Shown: piece after piece, positions 9,126-17,486 of the stretch
How positions within the stretch are numbered: the stretch's first letter is position 1
Layout of the letters: each line of letters begins with the position of its first letter
The notes under the pieces: model-generated
Told to the model about the DNA's origin: nothing
What the model saw: the letters and a program-made list of their open reading frames with translations, nothing else
The model's database searches: none
Assembly: GCF_029269745.1 (NCBI RefSeq)
Contig: NZ_JARJHT010000001.1
Coordinates: 1,984,001 to 2,048,000 of the forward strand
DNA length: 64,000 nucleotides
Direction of reading: 5' to 3'
Source: Polluticoccus soli
Lineage (GTDB): Bacteria; Bacteroidota; Bacteroidia; Chitinophagales; Chitinophagaceae
Position numbers and translations under genes: made by a program

Positions 9126-9156
9126 TTTGGATAAGTCGCTTTCTTAATTAATTTTG
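9126..9156 (+). promoter_or_regulatory. Bacteroidota-type promoter for the PUR-domain gene
   Basis: TTTG (9126-9129), exactly 19 nt, then TAATTTTG (9149-9156). The leader to the GTG start at 9194 is about 35 nt. The remainder of 9010-9193 is AT-rich without other structure. Confidence 0.75.
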
Positions 9157-9193
9157 CCAACGTTAAAAATCACAAATAAAAAAACACAGAACT

Positions 9194-9613
9194 GTGGCGT
9201 ACGACAACAAAAATTTTAACGGCGATAACCGCAATAACTTCAACGGCGAGAATCGTAATAACGAGAGCATGTTCAGCAAGCGTATAAAGGCTGGCAAGAG
9301 AAGGACTTATTTCTTCGACGTACGTGCTACCCGCGGTAACGATTATTTCATCACTATCACCGAAAGCAAAAAACGTTTCGACGACAACGGTTACGACAGG
9401 CACAAAATGTTCCTGTACAAAGAAGATTTCAACAAGTTCCTGAATGCACTGACTGAAACTATCGGTTATGTGAAGACAGACCTGATGCCTGATTTCGACT
9501 TCGACGCTTACAACCACGACCAGGATAGCGAAGAAGGCGTGCCTGCTTCAGCTTCTATCGAAGCTTCTGAAGAAGGAAGCAGCAGCGTTAGCGTTGACGA
9601 CTGGAAAATGTAA
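9194..9613 (+). CDS. PUR-domain (DUF3276) nucleic-acid-binding protein
   Basis: The 139-residue protein starts at a GTG, an Asn-rich leader of about 25 residues precedes the domain, and the tail is acidic and Ser-rich. Residues 26-105 (FSKRIKAGKRRTYFFDVRAT, DYFITITESKKR, FLYKEDFNKFLNAL) match the Bacteroidota PUR domain, a single Whirly-like repeat homologous to Pur-alpha that binds single-stranded DNA or RNA. An ATG at 9269 would remove the Asn-rich leader. The good promoter and short leader favour the GTG. A monocistronic unit is bounded by its own promoter and terminator. The cellular role is not established to my knowledge. Confidence 0.85.
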   Translation: MAYDNKNFNGDNRNNFNGENRNNESMFSKRIKAGKRRTYFFDVRATRGNDYFITITESKKRFDDNGYDRHKMFLYKEDFNKFLNALTETIGYVKTDLMPDFDFDAYNHDQDSEEGVPASASIEASEEGSSSVSVDDWKM

Positions 9614-9631
9614 TCGGTAACACACGATATA

Positions 9632-9667
9632 AATAATAAAGCCTTCCATTTGGAAGGCTTTATTATT
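9632..9667. terminator. Bidirectional rho-independent terminator
   Basis: A nearly uninterrupted palindrome AATAATAAAGCCTTCC / GGAAGGCTTTATTATT between the convergent PUR-domain and DUF3098 genes. Confidence 0.9.
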
Positions 9668-9684
9668 TTATGCTTTAGCCGGTT

Positions 9685-9972
9685 TTATTCGGCCGAATCA
9701 GAAGCTGGTTTTTTCATGATAGCATACACTTCTACACCAAATCCGATCAGGATCAGCAGCGGAGCCAGCGTAATACGGCGGAAGCTGTATATCTCATCAT
9801 AGTTGAACTGGTGCGGGTCAGGGCTTTTGCCACCGCTCATCAGCAGGAAACCTAAGAGGATCAGCGCCACGCCGCCTATCATCCACATGTAATTGCTTTT
9901 ATCGAATAGAAACGTCTGGTGCCCGGTCGTCTTTTTTGTTGTTGTAGTAGTGGTTTTGGTTGTAGTAGCCAT
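9685..9972 (-). CDS. DUF3098 family small membrane protein
   Basis: A 95-residue protein. A Thr/Lys-rich leader of about 18 residues is followed by two transmembrane helices (about 31-46 and 67-86) separated by a short loop with SPDPHQFNYDEIYSFRRI. This is the DUF3098 pattern. It starts 24 bp downstream of ftsX in the same direction, and I recall the two being neighbours in other Bacteroidota, hinting at a role in cell-envelope or division work. No enzymatic motif is seen. Confidence 0.8.
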   Translation of the reverse strand: MATTTKTTTTTTKKTTGHQTFLFDKSNYMWMIGGVALILLGFLLMSGGKSPDPHQFNYDEIYSFRRITLAPLLILIGFGVEVYAIMKKPASDSAE

Positions 9973-9996
9973 AAAACAATATTATCGAAAAGAATT

Positions 9997-10854
9997 TTAA
10001 TAAAGGTCGTCAACGTGCATTTTGAGGTATTTCACCACCGAGCGGTGCGTGCTCACCACTGAGATGAGGATGCCCATCAGCACCATGCCTACCATCAGTA
10101 CGGTCAGCAGAATAGGATCGTTCAGTGCCTTTAATGAAGGCAGCTGGGTTTGTGCGAACGAAATAACCATCCAAAGACCTATAACTGAGATCAGTCCGCT
10201 GAGCAGGCCATTGATAATAGCGCGGCGATCGAACGGGCGGGTGATGAACCAGCGTGTAGCGCCCACCATCTGCATGGTTTTGATCAGGAAACGATTGCTG
10301 AACATAGCCAGGCGAACGGTGTTGTCAATAAGTATGATCACTACGCCAAACAGCAGCAGCGAGATAGCGCCCAGTATCAATCCCAGTTTCTGGAAATTGC
10401 TGTTCATTTTCTCTACAACCGTATTGGGGTAAGTAACGTCGCGAACAATGTTGCTCTGCATTACGAACTTACCGATCTTTTCCAGGCTGTCCTTGTTTAC
10501 ATAGTCGGAATGCAGGTTGACCAGTATAGAAGAGTACAACGGGTTGAAGTCTAGCAGTTCCTTGTAATCCTCACCGCCGTCCTGTACAAAGCGCGCTGCA
10601 GCCTCTTCCTTTGTCACGATCTCGGTCTTTTTCACCCAAGGCTGCTTGTCCAGGATATTCTTCAGGGCCTGTATATTCTCAGGGCGGGTGTTATCGTGTA
10701 CGATAACATCTACCTGGATGTCTTCGCGGAAGGCGCGGCTAAGTGAGCGCCCGTTGAGGACCAGCCAGCCAAGCGTGCCCAGCAGGAATAATACCAGCGA
10801 TATGCCGATGACGGCATACACGTAGGATGGTTTTGCTTTTTTGTTAGTTGACAT
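9997..10854 (-). CDS. ftsX: Cell division permease-like protein FtsX
   Basis: The 285-residue product has FtsX topology: a short cytoplasmic N-terminus, TM1 (about 13-33), a periplasmic domain of about 130 residues (VDVIVHDNTRPENIQALKN, then the conserved YPNTVVEKMN stretch), and three more helices (about 160-180, 212-232, 248-268). With FtsE it forms an ABC-type complex that activates septal peptidoglycan hydrolases. FtsE is not in this window, which is usual when the two are unlinked in Bacteroidota. DUF3098 follows in the same unit. Confidence 0.93.
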   Translation of the reverse strand: MSTNKKAKPSYVYAVIGISLVLFLLGTLGWLVLNGRSLSRAFREDIQVDVIVHDNTRPENIQALKNILDKQPWVKKTEIVTKEEAAARFVQDGGEDYKELLDFNPLYSSILVNLHSDYVNKDSLEKIGKFVMQSNIVRDVTYPNTVVEKMNSNFQKLGLILGAISLLLFGVVIILIDNTVRLAMFSNRFLIKTMQMVGATRWFITRPFDRRAIINGLLSGLISVIGLWMVISFAQTQLPSLKALNDPILLTVLMVGMVLMGILISVVSTHRSVVKYLKMHVDDLY

Positions 10855-10870
10855 GGATATCGTTAGCGCC

Positions 10871-10878
10871 CAAAAATA
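10871..10878 (-). promoter_or_regulatory. Candidate -7 box (TATTTTTG) for ftsX-DUF3098
   Basis: The reverse strand reads TATTTTTG, matching TAnnTTTG, 16 nt before the ftsX ATG. The -33 position reads TCTG rather than TTTG. Confidence 0.45.
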
Positions 10879-10939
10879 TAAAAAACAGATAGAAATGGCA
10901 GATGGTTCAAAATAATAAAGGGATTATTTAACAATCTAA

Positions 10940-11240
10940 TATGTTGATAGCATTTGTTGCCGCTTTTGTCATGAGTTTTTTGTTTGGTGGCTTGTTGTTG
11001 CGACAGGGTAGAGCCGTAATGCAGGCCTGTAATGGGTTTTGGTTGAATAGGGTGTATTGATAGGTTGCAAATTTGTTGCCGGATGGGGCGTTTTGTTGTC
11101 GTTTACTGCCTGTTTGGGCTTTGGGAACAAATAAAAGAGAACAATTTGCTGCTGAGATAGATCTTCGGGCGCTGCTTGACTGAATGTGGTATGGTTTATA
11201 GTTTTCATTACTACAAATATACAATAATTTATTGATTTTT
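10940..11240 (-). repeat. Intergenic repeat element, copy A (about 300 bp)
   Basis: This stretch aligns with 60237-60672. Shared blocks include TTGATAGC(A/T)TTTGTTG at the left end, GGAACAA...GAACAATTTG in the middle and CAAATATAC...TTTATTGATTTT at the right end. Read on the reverse strand, the right end carries TATATTTG, a -7-like box, pointing into the element. Both copies keep an open frame on that strand containing RQQN and MTK..T.AIN, so a small protein is possible, but I would not call a gene. It is probably a degenerate dispersed element. Part of a 747-bp gap between ftsX and the T9SS gene. Confidence 0.6.
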
Positions 11241-11253
11241 GGATGGCGCACGA

Positions 11254-11482
11254 TACGAGAATTCCCCTCCTTAGTTAAGGAGCTTTTCCATTGAAATAGT
11301 CATCAATTTAAAGCGGGGGAAGTTTGCAAAGAGAGTGAAGGCTCTTTGCAAACCGGGGTGGTTGAAACGCTGAGAAATGTTCCTTCAGCTGAAGTTTAAG
11401 TCCGCAGCTTTTTCAACCACCCCGACCGGCAACGGGCTTGCGCCCTCTGCCGGTGTCCCCTCCTCATCTGAGGAGGGGAGTT
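11254..11482. repeat. Foldback intergenic repeat, copy C1 (upstream of the T9SS gene)
   Basis: It begins TACGAGAATTCCCCTCC and ends in the palindrome CCCCTCCTCATCTGAGGAGGGG. Inside are a 12-bp perfect hairpin (GTTTGCAAAGAG at 11322-11333 with CTCTTTGCAAAC at 11342-11353) and a larger stem GGGGTGGTTGAAA / TTTCAACCACCCC (11355-11367 with 11411-11423). A block reading CCGGCAACGGGCTTGCGCC separates these from the right palindrome. A second copy in the same orientation lies at 13568. No coding potential is apparent. 11483-11601 shows nothing I recognise. Confidence 0.85.
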
Positions 11483-11601
11483 GCGTTTTATTTTAATTGC
11501 TCCGTCATTTTTTTGTTAACCGGGACGGTCCCCGTGTTTTAACGGTACCAATAATAAGCCCTGGTTGCTATTTTTATAGGTCTGCAATCCTAAACCTATA
11601 G

Positions 11602-13563
11602 ATGACCAAATATTTACTTCTTGTTAGCTTCTACCTCTTACCCTTTAGCCTGACCGCGCAAGATTGGCGCTGGACAGTAAAGGGCGGCAGTATGGACCAG
11701 AACCCAAGCAACCCACCCGAAGAGGAGGTTGTGGATATGGCTACAGACCCCAATGGTAATGTGTATGTGCTGAGCCTCGTCAACCAAGGCAATGCTTATG
11801 TGGCAGGGATGAATAAGCAAAGCTATGGTTCGTCAGACTGGATGCTGGCTAGTTTTAAGTGCGATGGGACTTTGAGATGGGCTAAGGTAATTGGTGGGCC
11901 CAAAAGCGACTATCCCGCAGCTATGGCCATTGACCACAACGGGGGGGTCTATGTATCGGGGCAAATATCGCTAAATGGCGGGGGAAGCTTTGTAGGAAAC
12001 ATAGATGCGGATGCAACTGTTCCACAAGGTGCGAAGGGGCTTTATCTTATAAAATATGATACCTCTGGTAATTACCAATGGTATAAGACTCCACAAGCCG
12101 ATACGGTGACGCCACAGGCTACGCAGTATACCTACTCTATCGATATGGCAGTCGAACCTAATGGCGCTTTACACTGGTTTTGCAACCTTCCTAAAGGCGA
12201 ATTTGGAGGACCCGGCGGCTTTGTTTCTAATGCCCTTGGCGTCTATATGTTGAAGTATAATGCGGCAGGCAATTTTGGGGGTGGAATGAACTTGGATATA
12301 TCATTTGCAGGCACTTCAGCTACAGGCGCTAAGATGGTAAGGAATCATAAAAGCGGCAGACTTTACTTTGCGGGAAATACCGGCCTCTCGACAAATGTCG
12401 TTAAAGTAGGCAGTGCTACTTTGTCGGGAACGATGTATGTAATTTGCTTGAACAGTTCTGGACAGGTAGAATGGTACCGGCAAAATACAGATCCTGATTC
12501 GTATTCAAGATTTACAGGCCGACCTGTTCTTGACGAAGCTGGTAACCTATATCTAACTGGTGAAGGGAGACCTTCTGGTCAAACGTCGCAAGCTACATCG
12601 TTTAATGGATTTGTAATTCAGGATAATGGCAACGCCAGCATGCGTCCGTTAGTAATTGCGTTAAACCCCGATGGCAACAATATTTGGGCAACAGCAGCCA
12701 CCAATGTAAATGCAGCAGGAGGTGGAACGAACATCGCATTACGTAATAGTGGCGAGGTATGGGTAATATCATCTTTTACCGGCAGCATAAAATGGCTCTA
12801 CTACAACACTACATACAACCTGCCCGGTGCTAACTATAAAATACTTATCACGCGTTTCCATACCCAAACAGGTAAAGTGTTGGGTATGGATACTATAATG
12901 GGTAACAGCGGTACGAAAGTTTATCCTACGGCTATAGCGGCAACACGGGACAATGTGTTTATCGGCGGCAAGATGGAAGGTAGTGTAACCAAGGGAGGTA
13001 ATACAGTGACCAAAACAGGCGGTCTCTATGATTGGTTCGTAACAAAATATGGCTATGGCTGCAACTGTAACAATATACCCGAGCCTAAGTTTACCTTCAC
13101 CCGTGTAGGCGATAAACAGGTGAATTATACCTATACCGGCAGCGGCCAAACCAGCCTGACCTGGGATTTCGGGGATGGTACCAGCTCAACTCAAACCAGC
13201 CCCAGTCATAACTACAGCCAAAACAGCTTTTACCAAACCTGTGTAACAGTAAGCAACAGTTGCGGAGATAATATCTACTGCCAGGATATCTTTCTATGGC
13301 CTGTAGGCACCAAAGAGGTAGAGACGACTGCTGGTGAAGTAAAGATTTACCCAAACCCTGCTAATGAATATTTGTACGTTGAAGGTGCTGCAGCAGGGAT
13401 GCAGCTGTCCATACAGAACACACTCGGCCAGGTATTGCATAGCAGGGTAGTGAGCAATAGCAAAGAAGCGATTAATATTTCGCAGTACGTACCGGGTAGT
13501 TATGTGGTGTTGCTGACCGCAGGAGATGGTAACAGGAGTGTTGTGAAGGTGACGAAACAGTAA
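11602..13563 (+). CDS. Secreted beta-propeller/PKD protein with T9SS type A sorting domain
   Basis: A 653-residue secreted protein. The signal peptide ends TAQ at about residue 19. Residues 40-480 hold recurrent units of the form D-P-N-G-N-V-Y-V (for example DMATDPNGNVYVLS and AIDHNGGVYVSG), like SBBP beta-propeller repeats. A PKD domain occupies about 493-568 with LTWDFGDGTSS. The last 74 residues, starting VKIYPNPAN and ending in a basic VVKVTKQ tail, are a Por-type (type A) C-terminal signal for the type IX secretion system. It is likely released to, or anchored at, the cell surface. Two foldback repeats (C1, C2) flank it. The ligand is unknown. Confidence 0.9.
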   Translation: MTKYLLLVSFYLLPFSLTAQDWRWTVKGGSMDQNPSNPPEEEVVDMATDPNGNVYVLSLVNQGNAYVAGMNKQSYGSSDWMLASFKCDGTLRWAKVIGGPKSDYPAAMAIDHNGGVYVSGQISLNGGGSFVGNIDADATVPQGAKGLYLIKYDTSGNYQWYKTPQADTVTPQATQYTYSIDMAVEPNGALHWFCNLPKGEFGGPGGFVSNALGVYMLKYNAAGNFGGGMNLDISFAGTSATGAKMVRNHKSGRLYFAGNTGLSTNVVKVGSATLSGTMYVICLNSSGQVEWYRQNTDPDSYSRFTGRPVLDEAGNLYLTGEGRPSGQTSQATSFNGFVIQDNGNASMRPLVIALNPDGNNIWATAATNVNAAGGGTNIALRNSGEVWVISSFTGSIKWLYYNTTYNLPGANYKILITRFHTQTGKVLGMDTIMGNSGTKVYPTAIAATRDNVFIGGKMEGSVTKGGNTVTKTGGLYDWFVTKYGYGCNCNNIPEPKFTFTRVGDKQVNYTYTGSGQTSLTWDFGDGTSSTQTSPSHNYSQNSFYQTCVTVSNSCGDNIYCQDIFLWPVGTKEVETTAGEVKIYPNPANEYLYVEGAAAGMQLSIQNTLGQVLHSRVVSNSKEAINISQYVPGSYVVLLTAGDGNRSVVKVTKQ

Positions 13564-13567
13564 AAAA

Positions 13568-13763
13568 TACGAGAACTCCCCTCCTCAGATGAGGAGGGGA
13601 TGTTTGCGGAGAGTCGGAACGACTCGTAGCAAACAGGGGTGGTTGAAGGCTGAAGATTGTTCCTTTCAGCTGAAGATCTAATTCTCAGCTTTTTCAACCA
13701 CCCCAACCGGCAACGGGCTTGCGCCCTCTGCCAGTGTCCCCTCCTCATCTGAGGAGGAGAGTT
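13568..13763. repeat. Foldback intergenic repeat, copy C2 (downstream of the T9SS gene)
   Basis: Same orientation and same outer layout as the copy at 11254: left palindrome CCCCTCCTCAGATGAGGAGGGG, inner hairpin, GGGGTGGTTGAA / TTTCAACCACCCC stem, GGCAACGGGCTTGCGCC, right palindrome. The inner hairpin has a different sequence (GTTTGCGGAGAGTC paired with GACTCGTAGCAAAC, 13602-13634) yet is still paired, which argues that the structure is maintained. It begins 5 nt after the T9SS stop codon and may end its transcript. 13764-13906 holds no recognised feature. Confidence 0.85.
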
Positions 13764-13906
13764 TGAAGGCAATGACGTTTGGTGGGCTGCCGGCATAAAA
13801 TATCAAACGAATTACAATATCAGGTCGCAGGCAAGCGTTATTGGCTGAGTATATGTGTATAATGCGTGTGGGGATTTGATTACTTTAGCCGCTACTAACA
13901 GTATTT

Positions 13907-15040
13907 ATGCAAGATCTGAGGCCTTTTTTTACCCCGGGGCACTTTATTGAAACTAAAGGTCCGGGCACTTATGAACCCCTGCAATGGGGGGCAAACATCC
14001 AGTGTTTTACCAGCGATCAATTTAACTGGGAAGATGCTGATATCATCATTCTCGGCTGCGGCGAGCAGCGAGGTGACGATCCCGAAGCTAACTATAGTAA
14101 CAGTCCTGATGCCATCAGGGAACAGCTGTATAATTTATACTCCTGGCACTCTGCGGTAAAGATCGCCGATGCCGGCAACATCCGGCAGGGTGAGACGGTA
14201 GATGATACCCGTGCTGCTCTGCGCATAGTGCTGGAAGAGCTACAGCAGGCAGGCAAAACTGTTATTGTGCTGGGTGGCTCACACGACCTTACTTTCCAGC
14301 AATACGAGGCTTTCAAACGTACCGGCAAGATGATCAACGCATCGGTAGCCGATATGTTGATAGACCTGGATGAGACCGAGGCTATGACATCGAAGAGCTT
14401 CCTGATGGATATGCTGACGGCGCAACCCAACTTCGTGAAGCACTACAGCCACATTGGTTTCCAGAGCTACTATGCACACCCGCGCATGCTGGAAACACTG
14501 GATAAGCTGCGCTTCGATTTCTTCCGCCTCGGCAAGGTGCGCGATCATATAGAAGATATGGAACCCGTGCTGCGCAACAGCGAGCTGTTTAGCTTCGATA
14601 TGAACGCGATACGCTACAGCGACGCGCCTGTCAATGTGAATGGGTCGCCTAATGGTTTTACTGGCGATGAAGCATGTGTGCTGACGCGTTTTGCAGGTAT
14701 GAGCGATAAGCTGAGCTCGCTGGGTATTTATGGTTATGATGCGGCCAATGACACGCACAACATGACCGCCCGCCTGATATCGCAGATGATCTGGTATTTT
14801 ATTGACGGCTACCTGGTGAGAAAAACCGAAGCTGAGCTGCATGAACATGAAGAGTTTGTGGTGTTCCACGTCAGCTTTACCGACAACGATACTACCTTCC
14901 TGAAAAGCAAGCGCACCAACCGCTGGTGGATGAAGTTGCCTAACCAGGCGTATGTGCCCTGCTCGTACAAAGACTATATGCTGGCCAGCAGCGACGAGAT
15001 ACCCGAGCGCTGGTTGCGTGAGCAGGAAAGGTTGCTATAA
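13907..15040 (+). CDS. Ureohydrolase-fold (arginase/formimidoylglutamase-like) protein with degenerate metal site
   Basis: This 377-residue protein has the alpha/beta ureohydrolase fold, with GGSHDLT near residue 123 where arginases have GGDHS, and SFDMNAI near 226 where they have SxDxDxxDP. The usual D-A-H-x-D motif is replaced by LIDLDETEA, without histidine. Two Mn-ligand positions are therefore missing or changed. Related Bacteroidota proteins are routinely named formimidoylglutamase or arginase, and I recall similar substitutions in them, so function is uncertain: a different metal, substrate or a non-enzymatic role. No hut or arginine genes are nearby. It ends just before a strong terminator. 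Confidence 0.72.
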   Translation: MQDLRPFFTPGHFIETKGPGTYEPLQWGANIQCFTSDQFNWEDADIIILGCGEQRGDDPEANYSNSPDAIREQLYNLYSWHSAVKIADAGNIRQGETVDDTRAALRIVLEELQQAGKTVIVLGGSHDLTFQQYEAFKRTGKMINASVADMLIDLDETEAMTSKSFLMDMLTAQPNFVKHYSHIGFQSYYAHPRMLETLDKLRFDFFRLGKVRDHIEDMEPVLRNSELFSFDMNAIRYSDAPVNVNGSPNGFTGDEACVLTRFAGMSDKLSSLGIYGYDAANDTHNMTARLISQMIWYFIDGYLVRKTEAELHEHEEFVVFHVSFTDNDTTFLKSKRTNRWWMKLPNQAYVPCSYKDYMLASSDEIPERWLREQERLL

Positions 15041-15065
15041 CCGATAATTCGTAATTTTGCATAGT

Positions 15066-15092
15066 AAACCATCCCTTTGGGATGGTTTTTTT
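15066..15092 (+). terminator. Rho-independent terminator
   Basis: Stem AAACCATCCC / GGGATGGTTT with a TTT loop and an 8-T tail, ending 13 nt before the hflX start. Confidence 0.88.
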
Positions 15093-15105
15093 ACAGTAGA
15101 AGTAA

Positions 15106-16293
15106 ATGATCGAGAACAAAAATATTATTCAGAACGAGGAGCGCGCTGTATTGGTGGGCCTGGTACACAAGTTGCAAACGGAAGACCAGCTAAAAGAGTA
15201 CCTCACAGAACTGGCTTTTTTGGCAGAAACTGCCGGCGCAGTAACGGTGAAGAACTTTATGCAAAAATTGCCGAAGCCGGACAGCAAGACCTTTGTGGGT
15301 AAGGGTAAGCTGGAGGAGATACGAGATTATGTGCAGGCAAAGAATATTAACCTGGCCATTTTTGATGATGAGCTTACAGGTTCGCAGATCAACAATATTG
15401 AAGAGGTTCTGAAAATAAAGACCATAGACCGCAGTGATCTTATCCTCGACATTTTTGCGCGAAGGGCTAAGACCGCTCAGGCCAAAGTACAAGTAGAGCT
15501 GGCGCAATACCAATATATATTACCACGCCTGCGAGGTATGTGGAAGCACCTTGAACGACAGGGTGGTGGTATCGGTTCGCGTGGACCGGGTGAAACGGAA
15601 ATTGAAACGGACAGGCGTATCGTTAAGGACAAAATATCGCTGTTGCGCAAACGCCTTGGTGAGATCGATAAGCAGGCAATGACACAGCGTAAAGAGCGCG
15701 GTACCTATATACGCGTAGCCCTTGTGGGTTATACCAACGTAGGCAAGAGCACGCTGATGAACTTGCTGACCAAGAGTGAAGTGTTTGCAGAGAACAAACT
15801 CTTCGCCACGCTGGATACTACCACGCGCAAAGTGGTGTATGAGCAAACGCCTTTCCTGTTGAGTGATACAGTAGGGTTTATCAGGAAGTTGCCACACCAC
15901 CTTGTGGAAAGTTTTAAGAGCACACTGGATGAGGTGCGTGAAGCAGATTGCCTGCTGCACGTGGTAGACATATCGCACCCTGCGTACGAAGACCAGATGG
16001 GTGTGGTGAACAAAACACTGCAGGACATCAAAGCATTCGACAAGCCGGTCATTACCATCTTCAACAAGATGGATCTATACGAAGAAAGAACGTTCGACCC
16101 TTGGCTGGACAGTGAAGTGAAACAGGATCTGCTGCTCCAGCTGAAGAGCAGGTGGGAGCATGTTACACACAACAACTGCGTATTCATTTCTGCAACTGAG
16201 CGTCGCAATATTGACAAGCTCAGAGGCACCATATTGGATAAAGTAAAAGACTTGTACCAGGAACGTTATCCATATCTGACACAGTTTTACTAA
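15106..16293 (+). CDS. hflX: Ribosome-associated GTPase HflX
   Basis: HflX binds 50S/70S ribosomes and splits stalled or hibernating ones using GTP. The 395-residue protein has the N-terminal HflX domain (KTFVGKGKLEEI, FDDELTGSQINNIEE), the glycine-rich linker RQGGGIGSRGPGETEIETDRR, and a G domain with GYTNVGKS (G1), the TTTR switch I threonine, DTVGFI (G3) and NKMD (G4). A short C-terminal tail completes it. It appears monocistronic, bounded upstream by a terminator and downstream by a possible GAGGC/GCCTC hairpin at about 16317-16347. Confidence 0.96.
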   Translation: MIENKNIIQNEERAVLVGLVHKLQTEDQLKEYLTELAFLAETAGAVTVKNFMQKLPKPDSKTFVGKGKLEEIRDYVQAKNINLAIFDDELTGSQINNIEEVLKIKTIDRSDLILDIFARRAKTAQAKVQVELAQYQYILPRLRGMWKHLERQGGGIGSRGPGETEIETDRRIVKDKISLLRKRLGEIDKQAMTQRKERGTYIRVALVGYTNVGKSTLMNLLTKSEVFAENKLFATLDTTTRKVVYEQTPFLLSDTVGFIRKLPHHLVESFKSTLDEVREADCLLHVVDISHPAYEDQMGVVNKTLQDIKAFDKPVITIFNKMDLYEERTFDPWLDSEVKQDLLLQLKSRWEHVTHNNCVFISATERRNIDKLRGTILDKVKDLYQERYPYLTQFY

Positions 16294-16432
16294 GCGGTAT
16301 TATCAGGCTATTATATATGAGGCAAAAATTTTTGTAAAAAGGCCTCACATATAGTTTATTGCTATTCCATGAGGCGATAAAATTGTTTACCTTTCTATAA
16401 ACAATTTTTAAACCACTCTAAAATAGGCCCAA

Positions 16433-16678
16433 ATGAAGCAGAAGACCCGTGAATTACTAGTAACAACCAAGGTGGCTCAAAACTGGCAGGAAGATTTTGA
16501 TCAGAAAGTGGAAGAGTTGATGGACATTGTCAGCAAAGTGGATAACGACAACAAAATGCAGCAGTCAACTGAAATGCTGGATGTATATCACACCTCTACA
16601 CAAAAATCAAAACCCAGCAGGAAGAAGAAAATAGTGCAGAAAGACCGTCCGTTCGAGTTTCTTGTTTTTTGTAACTAG
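16433..16678 (+). CDS. Small hypothetical protein (81 aa)
   Basis: The product is not a family I recognise. The N-terminal 45 residues look helical, with heptad-like spacing over NWQEDFDQKVEELMDIVSKV. A Ser/Lys-rich basic stretch (KSKPSRKKK) and a hydrophobic FEFLVFC end follow. It has no signal peptide or membrane helix. Its stop codon directly abuts the stop of the convergent DUF2461 gene. The AT-rich 140-bp upstream region could hold a promoter. Real expression is likely but not certain. Confidence 0.55.
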   Translation: MKQKTRELLVTTKVAQNWQEDFDQKVEELMDIVSKVDNDNKMQQSTEMLDVYHTSTQKSKPSRKKKIVQKDRPFEFLVFCN

Positions 16679-17335
16679 CTAATCCAATCCTCTATTCAGA
16701 AAATCTACTAAAGGTTTCATTACGGAAAACAATTTCACTACTTTAGGAACAAACGTTCTTGAAGTGATGTCTTTATCATCTATTGGCGTACTGACGATAA
16801 AGCTCTTCATCTTCAGGTAGTCTATAGCCGGGTTATCGGCAGTATATCCCTGGGGAAGCGTCTTCAGTTGTTCGCCTTCCAGTTTCTTAAAGTGTTTTTT
16901 GAACGTCGGCTGTTTAAGTATCGATTGTAACTCATCCAGGTTATAGTCTATTTCCTGCCGCGTTGCTTTCAGCAGAGGCGCCTCAGGCATCCAGAGCCCA
17001 CCTGCCACGAAGGCTTTGCCGGGTTGTATGTGTATATAATAACCGGCATCAGGCGCCTTGCGGCCAGCCCGGCTGAAGTACGCACCAAAGTGATCTTTGT
17101 ATGGGGTTTTGTCTTTCGCGAAGCGCACATCCCTGAATATCCTGAAAATGCTGTCCTTAGCCCGCTGTTCAGCCATACCCGGCTCAAACTTGCTTAATTC
17201 TCCGTGCAGCTGGGTTACCATCTGTTCAAAATCCTGTTTGGCGGCTTCGTATTCTTTGCGGTGGTCGTCAAACCAGTTCTTATTGTTGTTCTTGTTCAGT
17301 TTGGTAAGAAAGCTGATGGTTGCAGGCTGCAGCAT
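16679..17335 (-). CDS. DUF2461 family protein
   Basis: The start is at 17335 (MLQPATISFLTKLNKNNNKNWF); the open frame continues upstream but only as antisense of dxr. The 218-residue product shows the DUF2461/TIGR02453 landmarks: FLxxLxxNNxKxWF at the N-terminus, FRIFRDVRFAKDKTPYKDHFGAYF at about 70-95, and GYYIHIQPGKAFVAGG. No signal peptide is present, and it should be cytoplasmic. Homologues are widespread, including in fungi, but their biochemical role is not established to my knowledge. It is divergent from dxr. Confidence 0.88.
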   Translation of the reverse strand: MLQPATISFLTKLNKNNNKNWFDDHRKEYEAAKQDFEQMVTQLHGELSKFEPGMAEQRAKDSIFRIFRDVRFAKDKTPYKDHFGAYFSRAGRKAPDAGYYIHIQPGKAFVAGGLWMPEAPLLKATRQEIDYNLDELQSILKQPTFKKHFKKLEGEQLKTLPQGYTADNPAIDYLKMKSFIVSTPIDDKDITSRTFVPKVVKLFSVMKPLVDFLNRGLD

Positions 17336-17435
17336 GTGTGTTAAGATTTTCAGAAAAACCAAATGTGAGAACGAATATACAGTAGTCTCATTTAGCTTTG
17401 GGGCGCAGGCTGTATAATTGTTCCACGGGTTTGAA

Positions 17436-17443
17436 TACCTTTG
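17436..17443 (+). promoter_or_regulatory. Candidate -7 box (TACCTTTG) for dxr-rseP
   Basis: TACCTTTG fits TAnnTTTG perfectly, 43 nt before the dxr start. The nearest TTG lies at only 15 nt spacing, so the -33 element is weak. Confidence 0.5.
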
Positions 17444-17486
17444 AATTGTGAAGCAGGAATTGCAGGGATAAAACGAAAAAAAGATA

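Noticed and set aside
9010-9193. Riboswitch or leader RNA before the PUR-domain gene
   Set aside because: I saw no conserved aptamer core; an ordinary promoter explains the region.
13500-13796. Reverse-strand frame over the end of the T9SS gene and repeat C2
   Set aside because: It mostly covers the foldback repeat and has no domain.
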